Counted from the first letter of the stretch, positions 1 through 6,222 are shown. The stretch is DNA of 10,883 nucleotides from Chloroflexota bacterium (GCA_023489135.1 JAMDCE010000691.1:1-10883); one strand, 5' to 3'. Made by a program: numbers and translations. Notes: generated by a model from the letters alone, not told the origin.

Positions 1-40
1 CCGGAATCGGGCGGTCGACTGAGAACAATGGGCAATTTCA

Positions 41-106
41 ACCGCAGAGACGCAGAGGGCGCGGAGATAAGCAATTGAGTCTCGGCGCCCTCCGCGTCTC
101 TGCGGT
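41..106. repeat. long inverted repeat (hairpin) after iorB
   Basis: Bases 41-62 pair with 85-106 over 22 positions with one mismatch (54 against 93, which becomes a G.U wobble in minus-strand RNA). After one mismatch the stem continues for four more pairs (64-67 with 80-83), leaving a 12-base loop. The arm begins ACCGCAGAGACGC. The element ends three bases before the iorB stop codon, so it would form at the 3' end of the iorAB mRNA. No U-run follows on the minus strand, so it is not a textbook intrinsic terminator. A similar hairpin lies at 6124-6178. It may be a dispersed palindromic element or an mRNA 3'-end stabiliser. Confidence 0.8.
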
Positions 107-109
107 GAG

Positions 110-661
110 TCAAGACCGCGCGGCCTCGACGCCGGCGTGGATGGCTTTGAGGTTGGTTTCGAGATATCGCTCCGGCACGACGCTGCGCACGGCGGCTACG
201 AGATCGTCGACCATCAGCCCCAGGCCCGGGTGCGCGAAGGCGAAGGCCAGCAATACCAGATTCGCCGCTCGTGGATTTCCCACGCGGAGGGCTAGATCGG
301 TCGCGTCGATGGAGCGGAGTCCGTCGCGGCTTGGCCGGGTGCTGTTTACGAAGCCGAGCCCATCACGCTTGAGGTAGGGTAGGTTTCTCAGGGCCTCGTC
401 GTGAGTGAGGCCGAGCAGCAGATCGGCGCCCCCCAGTCGAATCATGGGGCTTTTGAAGTCGCCGATCTTCATGGTGGTTACTACCGACCCGCCCCTCTTG
501 GCCATGCCGTGGTTCTCGGCCGAGAGGATCGGCAGGCCGCGCACAATGGCCATTTCCGAGAGCACTCGGGAGGCAAGCACCACTCCCTGGCCCCCGATGC
601 CGGCCAGGATGATTTGAAGGCGAAGCGAGCTATCGGGCTGTTGCGAATTCATCCCTTGCAT
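110..661 (-). CDS. iorB: indolepyruvate:ferredoxin oxidoreductase, beta subunit
   Basis: Small subunit (183 aa) of the enzyme that oxidatively decarboxylates indolepyruvate and other aryl-pyruvates to aryl-acetyl-CoA, passing electrons to ferredoxin. It acts in the cytoplasm in aromatic amino acid catabolism. The protein is one POR-gamma-type domain: GIGGQGVVLASRVLSE at residues 21-36, then ENHGMAKRGGSVVTTMKIG at 49-67, both typical of the family. Length is close to the family's usual 180-200 aa. The ATG at 661 is chosen because AGGGGAG lies 7 bases upstream; it overlaps the end of iorA by 13 bases. An in-frame ATG at 652 would instead give the classic ATGA overlap, with the iorA stop at 651-649, but its ribosome site is 16 bases away. 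The two genes are surely co-transcribed and translationally coupled. A long hairpin begins three bases past the stop. A related 2-ketoacid oxidoreductase gamma subunit is the only real alternative; the adjacent IorA-type subunit argues for IorB. Confidence 0.9.
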   Translation of the reverse strand: MQGMNSQQPDSSLRLQIILAGIGGQGVVLASRVLSEMAIVRGLPILSAENHGMAKRGGSVVTTMKIGDFKSPMIRLGGADLLLGLTHDEALRNLPYLKRDGLGFVNSTRPSRDGLRSIDATDLALRVGNPRAANLVLLAFAFAHPGLGLMVDDLVAAVRSVVPERYLETNLKAIHAGVEAARS

Positions 662-2523
662 TTGATGGCTCCCCTGGGGCAACCTTGAATACACACGCCG
701 CAATCGGCGCACAGTGATCGATCGATGGATGCGCTCTTGCCCTCCCGGTCGACCACCAGAGCAGGGCAAGCCAGCATAATCTCACAATAGCCGCAGCCGT
801 TGCAGCGATCGGTAATTTCTACCACCACCCTGGGCTCGACCGGAGCTATCATCACGCACGGGCGTCGTGCGATAACTACGGCTGCCCGGCCCTCGGGCGA
901 CCTCGTGTGTGCATCGGCTTCGCGGATGGCCCGGACTAGCTCGGGGATGTCGTAGGCGTCTACTTCGCGCACGAACTCGATGCCGGTGGCTTCCACCAGC
1001 CCTCGAATCGGCACCGCCACGCCCGGCCGGCCATCGGCCAGCACCCCCGTGGCCGCCGTGGGCTGATTCCCCGTCATGGCAGTGGTGCCATTGTCCAGGA
1101 TCACCAGCACGAAGCGCGCCCCGGTGGTAACCGCGTTTATCAGTGGCGGAATGCCGGAGTGCATGAACGTGGAATCCCCGATGGTGGCCACGATGGGCGG
1201 CCAGTTGGGCTCGTGCCGGTGGGACCAGTACAATCCGGCGGCGGCGCTTACCGAGCCTCCCATACAGAGGCAGGTATCGGCGGCACCCTGATTGAGGCCG
1301 AGGGTGTAGCATCCGATGTCGCAAGGATAGAAGGCTTTGGGGAAGGCACGGCGCATGGCGAAAAAAGCCCCCCGATGACCGCATCCGGCGCAGAGGCTAA
1401 GGCCGCGGGGTCGGACGCCGGCGGTTTCCGGCTCCTCAGGCGCTGGCCACCGACCACCTATTTCCTGCATAACTTTGGAGATGCAGCGGTAAATGAAATC
1501 GAGGTCGTACTCGCCGGACATGGGCACGTGGCCGGTCATCTGGCCGAGAATCGGTGGGCCCCCGTGGGGCTGGAGCCAGGAGCGCAGCTGCATCTCTATG
1601 GTGGGATTCAGCTCCTCCAGCATCAGGATTCTCTCGAATCCCTCCAGGAAGCGGTAGAGACGCCGCCAGGGCAGCGGGTTGGGAGTGCCAACTTTAAGCA
1701 CGCCGATCCCGTGGCTGTGCTGTGGTCCCACCTCGTCCAGGATGTCGAGCACCCTTCCGGCGCAGGCGCCGGAAGCTATGATGCCCAGGCGTCCGGTGGG
1801 GGAACCATAGGTGGCATTGAAGGGACCCTCTTCAAAGCGGGCCTGAATCTGTTTCATCTTTTCGTTCAATTCGACCAGCTGTCGCCGGCGCGGACCGGGG
1901 AGGGGTGCCCAGCGATTCGGATTCCGAGTAAAGGATCCGTGGACGTTCGCCGCGGGGACCTCGCGCAGGGGCACGTCCTGGCGGGCGTGGCATACTCGGG
2001 TCGTGGGGCGAACGATCACCGGAAGCTCGAACTCCTCCGAGAGGTCGAAAGCCGCCCGAATCATCGCCTGGGCGTCGGCCGGATCGGCGGGATCGAACAC
2101 GGGAAGCTTGACGTACTGGCCAAAAAGGCGGGAATCCTGCTCGGTCTGGGAGCTGTGCAGTCCGGGGTCATCGCAAGCAAGAATGACGAATCCCCCCTTG
2201 ACGCCGGCAAAGGCCGCGCTGGCGCACGGGTCGGTGGCCACGTTTACCCCCACCTGCTTCATAGAGCACATCGAGCGCAGACCCGACACGGCGGCGAAGT
2301 AGGCCACCTCGAAGGCTACCTTCTCGTTGGTCGACCATTCCACGTGGATGCCCAGCCCCAGCTCGTTCTTCAGTTCGGCCACGGCAGCCAGGATTTCGCT
2401 GGACGGCGTTCCTGGATAGGCCGCGGCGAAGGCGCAGCCGGCTTCAAGGGCTGCGCGCGCCATGGCTTCGTTGCCGAGGAGTACGGCTCGCTTTTCTGTT
2501 GGCGTTGGCGCAAGTTGCTTCAT
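649..2523 (-). CDS. iorA: indolepyruvate:ferredoxin oxidoreductase, alpha subunit
   Basis: Large catalytic subunit (624 aa, the normal IorA length). It uses thiamine diphosphate to decarboxylate aryl-pyruvates and carries iron-sulfur clusters that deliver electrons to ferredoxin. Visible parts in order: a pyrimidine-binding domain from about residue 10 (GNEAMARAALEAG, YPGTPSSEI), a middle transketolase-like domain to about 350, and a TPP-binding domain (LCAGCGHRGAFFAMRRAFP at 377-395). Within the last, GDSTFMHSGIPPL at 449-461 and ILDNGTTAMTGNQ at 475-487 form the diphosphate/Mg site. A C-terminal two-cluster ferredoxin domain follows, with Cys 574, 577, 580, 586 and Cys 605, 608, 611, 615. 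The first cluster is spaced C-x2-C-x2-C-x5-C, looser than the second (x3). The ATG at 2523 has AAGGAGG just upstream. It is first in the iorAB operon, about 72 bases downstream of the start point predicted from the consensus promoter at 2602-2630. The 499-aa frame on the opposite strand is a GC-rich shadow. Confidence 0.95.
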   Translation of the reverse strand: MKQLAPTPTEKRAVLLGNEAMARAALEAGCAFAAAYPGTPSSEILAAVAELKNELGLGIHVEWSTNEKVAFEVAYFAAVSGLRSMCSMKQVGVNVATDPCASAAFAGVKGGFVILACDDPGLHSSQTEQDSRLFGQYVKLPVFDPADPADAQAMIRAAFDLSEEFELPVIVRPTTRVCHARQDVPLREVPAANVHGSFTRNPNRWAPLPGPRRRQLVELNEKMKQIQARFEEGPFNATYGSPTGRLGIIASGACAGRVLDILDEVGPQHSHGIGVLKVGTPNPLPWRRLYRFLEGFERILMLEELNPTIEMQLRSWLQPHGGPPILGQMTGHVPMSGEYDLDFIYRCISKVMQEIGGRWPAPEEPETAGVRPRGLSLCAGCGHRGAFFAMRRAFPKAFYPCDIGCYTLGLNQGAADTCLCMGGSVSAAAGLYWSHRHEPNWPPIVATIGDSTFMHSGIPPLINAVTTGARFVLVILDNGTTAMTGNQPTAATGVLADGRPGVAVPIRGLVEATGIEFVREVDAYDIPELVRAIREADAHTRSPEGRAAVVIARRPCVMIAPVEPRVVVEITDRCNGCGYCEIMLACPALVVDREGKSASIDRSLCADCGVCIQGCPRGAIKCKG

Positions 2524-2601
2524 AGTCCTCCTTTTCGACCGATCGCTTCGTCTTCCGCCGGCAAGTCGAAAGACGTGGCGCTCGGGCTAGTGCCTACCGG
2601 C

Positions 2602-2630
2602 ATTATAGAGTTGGTGGAGGGCTCTGTCAA
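2602..2630 (-). promoter_or_regulatory. consensus sigma-70 promoter for iorAB
   Basis: On the minus strand TTGACA (2630-2625) and TATAAT (2607-2602) are separated by exactly 17 bases. Both hexamers match the housekeeping consensus perfectly. The predicted start near 2595 leaves a leader of about 72 bases before the iorA ATG. This implies strong expression of the operon unless a repressor acts here. Confidence 0.8.
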
Positions 2631-2667
2631 TTCGTTTTGGCTGATGCGAGATCGTTGACGTCTCGGC

Positions 2668-2695
2668 TTGACCCCATTCCTCGTTAATATGTACT
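2668..2695 (+). promoter_or_regulatory. possible promoter for the RHH gene
   Basis: TTGACC (2668-2673) and TGTACT (2690-2695) are 16 bases apart, with 5/6 and 4/6 matches to the sigma-70 hexamers. The predicted start near 2702 is about 26 bases before the ATG. An upstream TTGAC at 2655-2659 makes a direct repeat with it. The site lies back to back with the iorA promoter, so a regulator binding between them could affect both. Confidence 0.45.
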
Positions 2696-2727
2696 TAAGG
2701 CAGAGTAACACCAGGTAAGAAAGGTTC

Positions 2728-2970
2728 ATGTCCGTGGGCAGGACAACTAAAACCATAACCATCTCCTTGCCGCCAGAGATGCACGCGCAGGTGGAAGAGG
2801 CCATGGCCGAGGAAGGCCGCACCAAGAGCGAGTTGTTGCGGGAGGCCCTGCGGCGCTACTTTGCAGCACGGGAAGGGAGAAGGCTCCAGGTCTACGCCAT
2901 CATAAAGGCCAAAGAGAAGGGAATCACCGAGGACCAAATAGAAGACATCGTCGATGCCTACCGCAAGTAA
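2728..2970 (+). CDS. ribbon-helix-helix (CopG/ParD-type) DNA-binding protein
   Basis: Small protein (80 aa) with the ribbon-helix-helix fold. A basic beta-strand (TKTITISLPPEM, residues 7-18) would insert into the major groove as a dimer. It is followed by helix 1 (HAQVEEAMAEEGRTKSELLR, 19-38) and helix 2 running to about residue 47. The rest (about 50-80, charged and helical) has no motif I recognise and could be a dimer or partner contact. Such proteins are transcription regulators or antitoxins. No PIN, RelE or MazF-like toxin lies beside it; the next gene is a broken zinc-finger gene starting five bases after its stop. AAAGG just ahead of the ATG is a weak, close ribosome site. It is divergent from iorAB and could regulate that operon, itself, or the genes downstream. 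Membership of the RHH fold is firm; the target is unknown. Confidence 0.85.
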   Translation: MSVGRTTKTITISLPPEMHAQVEEAMAEEGRTKSELLREALRRYFAAREGRRLQVYAIIKAKEKGITEDQIEDIVDAYRK

Positions 2971-2975
2971 GAAAC

Positions 2976-3176
2976 TTGGGAACCATAAAGAAAGAAACAT
3001 ACTGTCCCATTTGTAACGCACTGACGAGCGATTCCGATTAGAAGCTCTTCGGCAAACGCTTCTGTTCACAGGAGTACCGAGATGTGTACGCGGCAGCGGA
3101 AAAGGAAAGGCTGGCGCGATACGAGGAATACGAGGAAGAAGAGAAATTGGGCCTCCGACAGCCGGGGGGAAGGTAG
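2976..3176 (+). pseudogene. small zinc-finger protein gene interrupted by in-frame TAG
   Basis: A reading frame from about 2976 (TTG, the first plausible start after the RHH stop) to the TAG at 3174-3176 encodes a protein-like sequence broken once by TAG at 3039-3041. Before the stop it reads ETYCPICNALTSDSD. After it come KLFGKRFCSQEYRDVYAAAE and an acidic, charged helical tail ending LGLRQPGGR. CPIC plus FCS, with a conserved-looking LFGKRFCSxEYR, resembles treble-clef/TRASH-like zinc-binding fingers, so residues either side of the TAG belong to one domain. No ATG or good ribosome site restores the downstream half alone. A second stop, TGA, directly follows the terminal TAG. Most likely this is a pseudogene within an eroding cluster; TAG readthrough or a sequencing error are alternatives. 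Its original role is unknown. Confidence 0.55.
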
Positions 3177-3182
3177 TGAGAC

Positions 3183-4031
3183 ATGCCATCTTCCAATGGG
3201 GATGATGCGCTGAAGTCCTCCGGCCCGGCCGGCGCATTGGCCGCTTTCGCCGGCAAGCTGTTCGGCGCCTCGCGTTCCGCGCCGCCTGAGAGCGCCTCCA
3301 CTGCCCCTCACCATTCGACCAAGGACGGCTGGTACCCGGGCGTGTGCAACATGAGCATGCAGGGCGACTGCGTGACGCGGGTGCACATGGTCGACGGCGT
3401 GGTCGTGAAGGTCGAGGGGGATCCGCGAGCGCCGAACCATCGCGGGACCCTCTGCCCCAGAGGGAATTCGGCCATCATGAACCTGTACAACCCCTGGCGC
3501 GTCAAGGCCCCTGTGAAACGCACCAATCCGAAGAAGGGCCTGGATCAGGATCCGGGCTTCGTGGGGATCTCCTGGGATGAAGCCTTGCAGACGGTGGCCG
3601 ACCGGTTGAAACGGGTGCGCCAGGGAAATCCCCGCAAGCTCGTGGTCATCAGCGGATTCGGCCAGGCCGGGGCTTATCATTCGGGACTGAGGCCCTTTAT
3701 GAACGCCTTTCAGACCCCCAACGATATACCCTCCCGCGGATCGGCCTGCGCCTATCACTTCGGCACCGCCTATACCCAGGGCCAGCACCCCGATTCCGTG
3801 GTCGACGTGGGTCGGTGCGAGTACGTCATCAACCTCGGGCGCTCCCAGGGTCCTAACATAGCGGCGGCCTCCAGCGGCACCAGGAGCTATCTCGACGCCC
3901 TCGAGCGCGGGGCCAAGATCATCACGGTCGACCCGCGTTGCTAGCCGGAAGCGGCCAAAGCCTCCCGCTGGGTCCCTATCAGGCCCGGCACGGACCTAGC
4001 CTTTATGCAGGGGATGTTGCACGTCGTTTGC
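3183..4031 (+). pseudogene. molybdopterin oxidoreductase (DMSO reductase family), 5' fragment with in-frame TAG
   Basis: N-terminal third of a large molybdopterin oxidoreductase, whose full proteins usually exceed 700 aa. The frame opens with ATG at 3183 and codes for 253 aa to TAG at 3942-3944. The same frame then continues the family sequence (PEAAKASRWVPIRPGTDLAF, MQGMLHVV) to about 4028, where homology stops. Visible family signatures are the Fe4S4/N-terminal domain (GVCNMSMQGDC at 53-63, DGVVVKVEGDP at 72-82, GTLCPRGNSAIMNLYNPWR at 88-106), SWDEALQTVADRLKRVR, and a cofactor-binding region ending ITVDPRC. One expected cluster cysteine is Ser58 (AGC at 3354-3356) in a C-x2-S-x4-C pattern. 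About 48 residues precede the first Cys; no twin-arginine motif is seen. With a lost ligand, a premature stop and no 3' two-thirds (including the rest of the molybdopterin domains), no working enzyme can be made. The original substrate is not inferable. Confidence 0.8.
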
Positions 4032-4316
4032 GCGCGCCGGTGTGGCCGATTCCATACCACTCGGTGACCTGAAGGATCACGTCCGCGCTCTGCATCGCCG
4101 CGGCAAGTGATCTGGGTGGCTCGTGGCCGGCGATCTCCCGCGGGGTCATCACCCCAGCACCGGTTCGGCCCCCAAGGCCGCTATCGCCTCGAAGAAAGTT
4201 TGGGCCACTGTCAGGGGACGCGCCCCATCGTCGATAATGATCAAGACCTCTTCGCCGGCCTTGACCGCCCTGCAATGTTCTACGATGTGCTTTGCTCCCT
4301 GGGCGATCCTGGACAT
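4026..4316 (-). pseudogene. NicX / aminopeptidase T (M29)-like gene, frameshifted 5' fragment
   Basis: The frame begins at ATG 4316 with MSRIAQGAKHIVEHCRAVKA and GEEVLIIIDDG, then ALGAEPVLG and TGA at 4151-4149. Skipping one base in the G-run (4152-4155 on the plus strand) restores MTPREIAGHEPPRSLAAAMQ, SADVILQVTEWY and GIGHTGARK, the expected continuation. This is the N-terminal pattern of the family that holds 2,5-dihydroxypyridine dioxygenase NicX and aminopeptidase T-like metallopeptidases. Homology ends near 4026, where it meets the molybdopterin gene fragment coming the other way. About 95 of an expected 350 or so residues remain, so the C-terminal metal-binding part is gone. Its start overlaps the amidase stop (TGATG) with GGAGGAG just upstream, showing it was the second gene of an amidase operon. 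Which of the two activities it had cannot be told from this part. Confidence 0.7.
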
Positions 4317-5512
4317 CACTCCTCCGGCCAGCCATCCCAGAGCGTCCTGGCGTTCTCCCACTTCTCATCTTCGGGGTTGAGCGCGCCGGGGTAATAGCGC
4401 GCCCCGGGGAAGTCGTTCCCGGGGGCCGTGTAAGTGCCACGCTCGATCAGCTTGCGTATGTTCGCGCGGTAGATCTCGTCGACCTCGGCGTGGGGGAGCG
4501 GCTCGTGGTGCAGCCAGAGATTCTTGGGGTGGATGGGCTTGTCGTACATCTTGCGGAAAATCTCCGTGCGCAGGTCTTTCAGCCAGTTGCTGTTGAGGTT
4601 CACCACCCGGAATTGCCGCAGGGCCTCGACGTCGATGACAGCCGCCACGAAGGTGTTGTACCCGGAGGCGCTATACGAGATGATGTTGCCGTAGTAGTCC
4701 ACTATGTGAGAGTTCCCACCGCCGAGGTCGAAGGGGTGCTTCATGCGGGGATGTAGGAACACGGGGCCTACGTTCGGGCATATCATATAGACCGAGTTGA
4801 ATTGGGCGTGGCCTCGGTTCTGGATCATCCACCCTCCTCCGCCGGGGTAGCTGTTGGCCGTCATAGGAACCGCCTCGCTCGGCCGATAGACCACCTCGGC
4901 GCCGTTGAAGGCCAGCGCCCTCACGGCCTCCGGATACTCCCCATCGCTGCAACAAATGGTGCCGATGTTCCCGATATCTTCGGTGTGGAGAACGGGGTAG
5001 AACGCTTCCAGACCGTCCCCGAACACCTCGATCCAGCGGTCGTAAACGTCGTGTGGAGTGCAGGAATGCTCTCGGCACCAGAGCATGTTCTTGGCCGCCT
5101 TGTGAACTACCTCGCCTTCCGGGCTGAGGATGAACATGGTGTTGAAAAAGCGGTCCTGGATGACCTCGGGCCAGCGGGCCTTGCACTGCGCGATGATGTA
5201 GGTTTGGTAATGGCGCGCCAGGCGGCCGAGGTACTCGGTCTCTTCCCCGGGAATGTCGACGAAAAGCTCCCGAGCGGCTACAGAGTGGGGCATGTCGAAC
5301 GACTCGTCGGTGAAGCCGGTGAGTGCCCCCTCGGCCAGGGCGATGATTTTCACCGGCATATTGATGCTGATGACGGACATCGCGGCGTGGATGCCATCCT
5401 CGATGGTCGCAAGGTTCTGTTGGATGTGGGAGCGCTGGCCTATGCCGTAAACGACGGTTGACAAGCCGACTGCCATGTACGGTGGGACGGGTTTTCTGCC
5501 AGACGGTGACAT
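4316..5512 (-). CDS. nitrilase-superfamily amidase (aliphatic amidase/formamidase-like)
   Basis: Cytoplasmic carbon-nitrogen hydrolase (398 aa) that would cleave a small amide to a carboxylate and ammonia through a cysteine thiol. The Glu-Lys-Cys triad is visible: Glu61 in IALAEGALTGF, Lys141 in GEVVHKAAKNMLWCRE and Cys188 in TICCSDGEYPEAVRALAFNG. The last two align well with the same parts of AmiE/AmiF amidases (recalled pattern RKIIPWC and CDDGNYPE), and Glu148 fits the extra active-site glutamate of that branch. It is about 50 residues longer than AmiE, mostly at the C-terminus (RYYPGALNPEDEKWENARTL). The ATG at 5512 has GGAGG seven bases upstream. It is preceded by a BldC-like regulator and was followed, with a one-base overlap, by the now broken NicX-like gene. 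The frame shows no damage, so it may still work though its pathway partner is lost. Exact substrate is unknown; other nitrilase branches cannot be excluded. Confidence 0.85.
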   Translation of the reverse strand: MSPSGRKPVPPYMAVGLSTVVYGIGQRSHIQQNLATIEDGIHAAMSVISINMPVKIIALAEGALTGFTDESFDMPHSVAARELFVDIPGEETEYLGRLARHYQTYIIAQCKARWPEVIQDRFFNTMFILSPEGEVVHKAAKNMLWCREHSCTPHDVYDRWIEVFGDGLEAFYPVLHTEDIGNIGTICCSDGEYPEAVRALAFNGAEVVYRPSEAVPMTANSYPGGGGWMIQNRGHAQFNSVYMICPNVGPVFLHPRMKHPFDLGGGNSHIVDYYGNIISYSASGYNTFVAAVIDVEALRQFRVVNLNSNWLKDLRTEIFRKMYDKPIHPKNLWLHHEPLPHAEVDEIYRANIRKLIERGTYTAPGNDFPGARYYPGALNPEDEKWENARTLWDGWPEE

Positions 5513-5574
5513 GCCATTGCCTCCGGTCAGAAATGAGGGGCGATAGAGCAGGGGTTAACGGCAACTACGCGAGC

Positions 5575-5603
5575 ATTAAACCACATCGAGCTCGGTAATG
5601 CAA
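5575..5603 (-). promoter_or_regulatory. possible promoter for the amidase gene
   Basis: On the minus strand TTTAAT (5580-5575, 5/6 match) lies 17 bases after TTGCAT (5603-5598, 3/6 match). The predicted start near 5567 gives a leader of about 55 bases. The weak -35 suggests help from an activator, and a short inverted repeat sits directly upstream at 5611-5646. Confidence 0.4.
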
Positions 5604-5610
5604 GGAAAAC

Positions 5611-5646
5611 GTGCCGCAGGGTCGTAAAAGTGGGGGTCGGCGGCAC
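5611..5646. repeat. short inverted repeat between regulator and amidase
   Basis: GTGCCGC (5611-5617) and GCGGCAC (5640-5646) form perfect 7-base arms around a 22-base spacer that itself contains two GGGTCG copies. It lies between the regulator's stop and the amidase -35 box. It could be an operator for the neighbouring regulator or a weak stem after its mRNA; no U-run follows, so a terminator is unlikely. Confidence 0.35.
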
Positions 5647-5692
5647 ATGCTCTCACCGGATACGAGCATATAAGTCCCCTTACTGTGGCAGA

Positions 5693-5914
5693 TTAACCGG
5701 CCAGGTTCTCGCCCTCCTGGGCTTCGAATCGACGGTGCCGGGCCAGGAATTCCTCGATATCCTCGCGCCTGAACCGGCGGTCTCCTCTCGAGTTAAGCGT
5801 GTAGCAAGGCAGCAAGCCACGGTTGGTCCAGTTGCGTAGGGTGTTGGGGTGAACATCCAATAGATTGGCTGTTTTGCGCAAGCTGAGCAGGGTGTTCTCG
5901 ATCCGTTGTTCCAA
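5693..5914 (-). CDS. BldC/MerR-like small helix-turn-helix regulator
   Basis: Small DNA-binding protein (73 aa from the chosen start) made of a single MerR-type/excisionase-type winged helix-turn-helix. LSLRKTANLLDVHPNTLRNW (residues 10-29) is the helix-turn-helix. TNRGLLPCYTL (30-40) and the wing GDRRFRREDIEEFLARH (44-60) follow, ending in a short charged tail. There is no effector domain, as in BldC and the HTH_17 proteins. TTG at 5914 is preferred because GAGGTGA lies five bases upstream; the in-frame GTG at 5923 overlaps that ribosome site and adds three residues. It lies about 180 bases upstream of the amidase on the same strand, so it is the obvious candidate regulator of that gene. An excisionase role is less likely, as no integrase is present here. 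The fold call is firm, the target is inferred. Confidence 0.8.
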   Translation of the reverse strand: MEQRIENTLLSLRKTANLLDVHPNTLRNWTNRGLLPCYTLNSRGDRRFRREDIEEFLARHRRFEAQEGENLAG

Positions 5915-5942
5915 TCCTCTCACCTCTAAAGCTAAAGTGCGT

Positions 5943-5982
5943 TTTCAGTAAGATATGACAACTCTTGCCAAGGTAACTGAAA
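5943..5982. promoter_or_regulatory. possible operator upstream of the BldC-like gene
   Basis: TTTCAGT (5943-5949) and ACTGAAA (5976-5982) are perfect 7-base inverted arms. Between them lies the small palindrome CTTGCCAAG (5964-5972). The region is notably AT-rich for this window and sits 30-70 bases ahead of the regulator's start, as expected of an autoregulatory site. I could not fix a convincing -35/-10 pair here. The remainder of the gap to 6123 shows nothing I recognise. Confidence 0.25.
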
Positions 5983-6123
5983 TACTGTTGGCATATTTAC
6001 TATCGGCTAATTTGAGGGTTTATCAAAGGGTCTCTGGTCCTTGATGAAGCGGGACACATGTCCTTGGTGAGTCCTGAGCGGGGTAGCTTGGGTTGGGTTG
6101 TGACTTCGGGAGCCACGATTTTC

Positions 6124-6178
6124 ACCGCAAAGAGCGCGAAGATCTTTCTTTCTTGGCGCCCTTCGCGCTCTTTGTGGT
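6124..6178. repeat. long inverted repeat (hairpin) after the response regulator
   Basis: Bases 6124-6141 pair with 6161-6178 over 18 positions, one of them G.U, around a 19-base loop. The arm begins ACCGCAAAGAGCGCG, clearly similar to the ACCGCAGAGACGC arm of the hairpin at 41-106. It sits 45 bases past the response-regulator stop and again has no U-run. It is placed like the first element, at the 3' end of a minus-strand operon. Confidence 0.75.
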
Positions 6179-6222
6179 CAATAACGTCCTCGCCTAGCCG
6201 GCGATCTCGGAAGTCCAGTCAA

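Noticed and set aside
1159..2658. 499-aa open frame on the plus strand
   Set aside because: It is antisense to iorA, which has clear domain motifs, cysteine clusters and a perfect promoter. Long opposite-strand frames are expected in GC-rich coding DNA.
2728..3176. Toxin-antitoxin pair with the RHH protein as antitoxin
   Set aside because: The following frame encodes a cysteine-containing finger and an acidic tail, with no PIN, RelE/ParE or MazF-like features.
3066..3788. 240-aa frame on the minus strand
   Set aside because: Antisense to the molybdopterin gene fragment, which carries recognisable family sequence.
4671..5564. 297-aa frame on the minus strand, arginine/histidine/proline-rich
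   Set aside because: Out-of-frame shadow of the amidase. Composition is typical of a shifted GC-rich gene and no motif is seen.
6124..6178. Intrinsic terminator
   Set aside because: The stem is strong, but there is no run of U residues after it in either direction, so it is described as a palindromic repeat instead.
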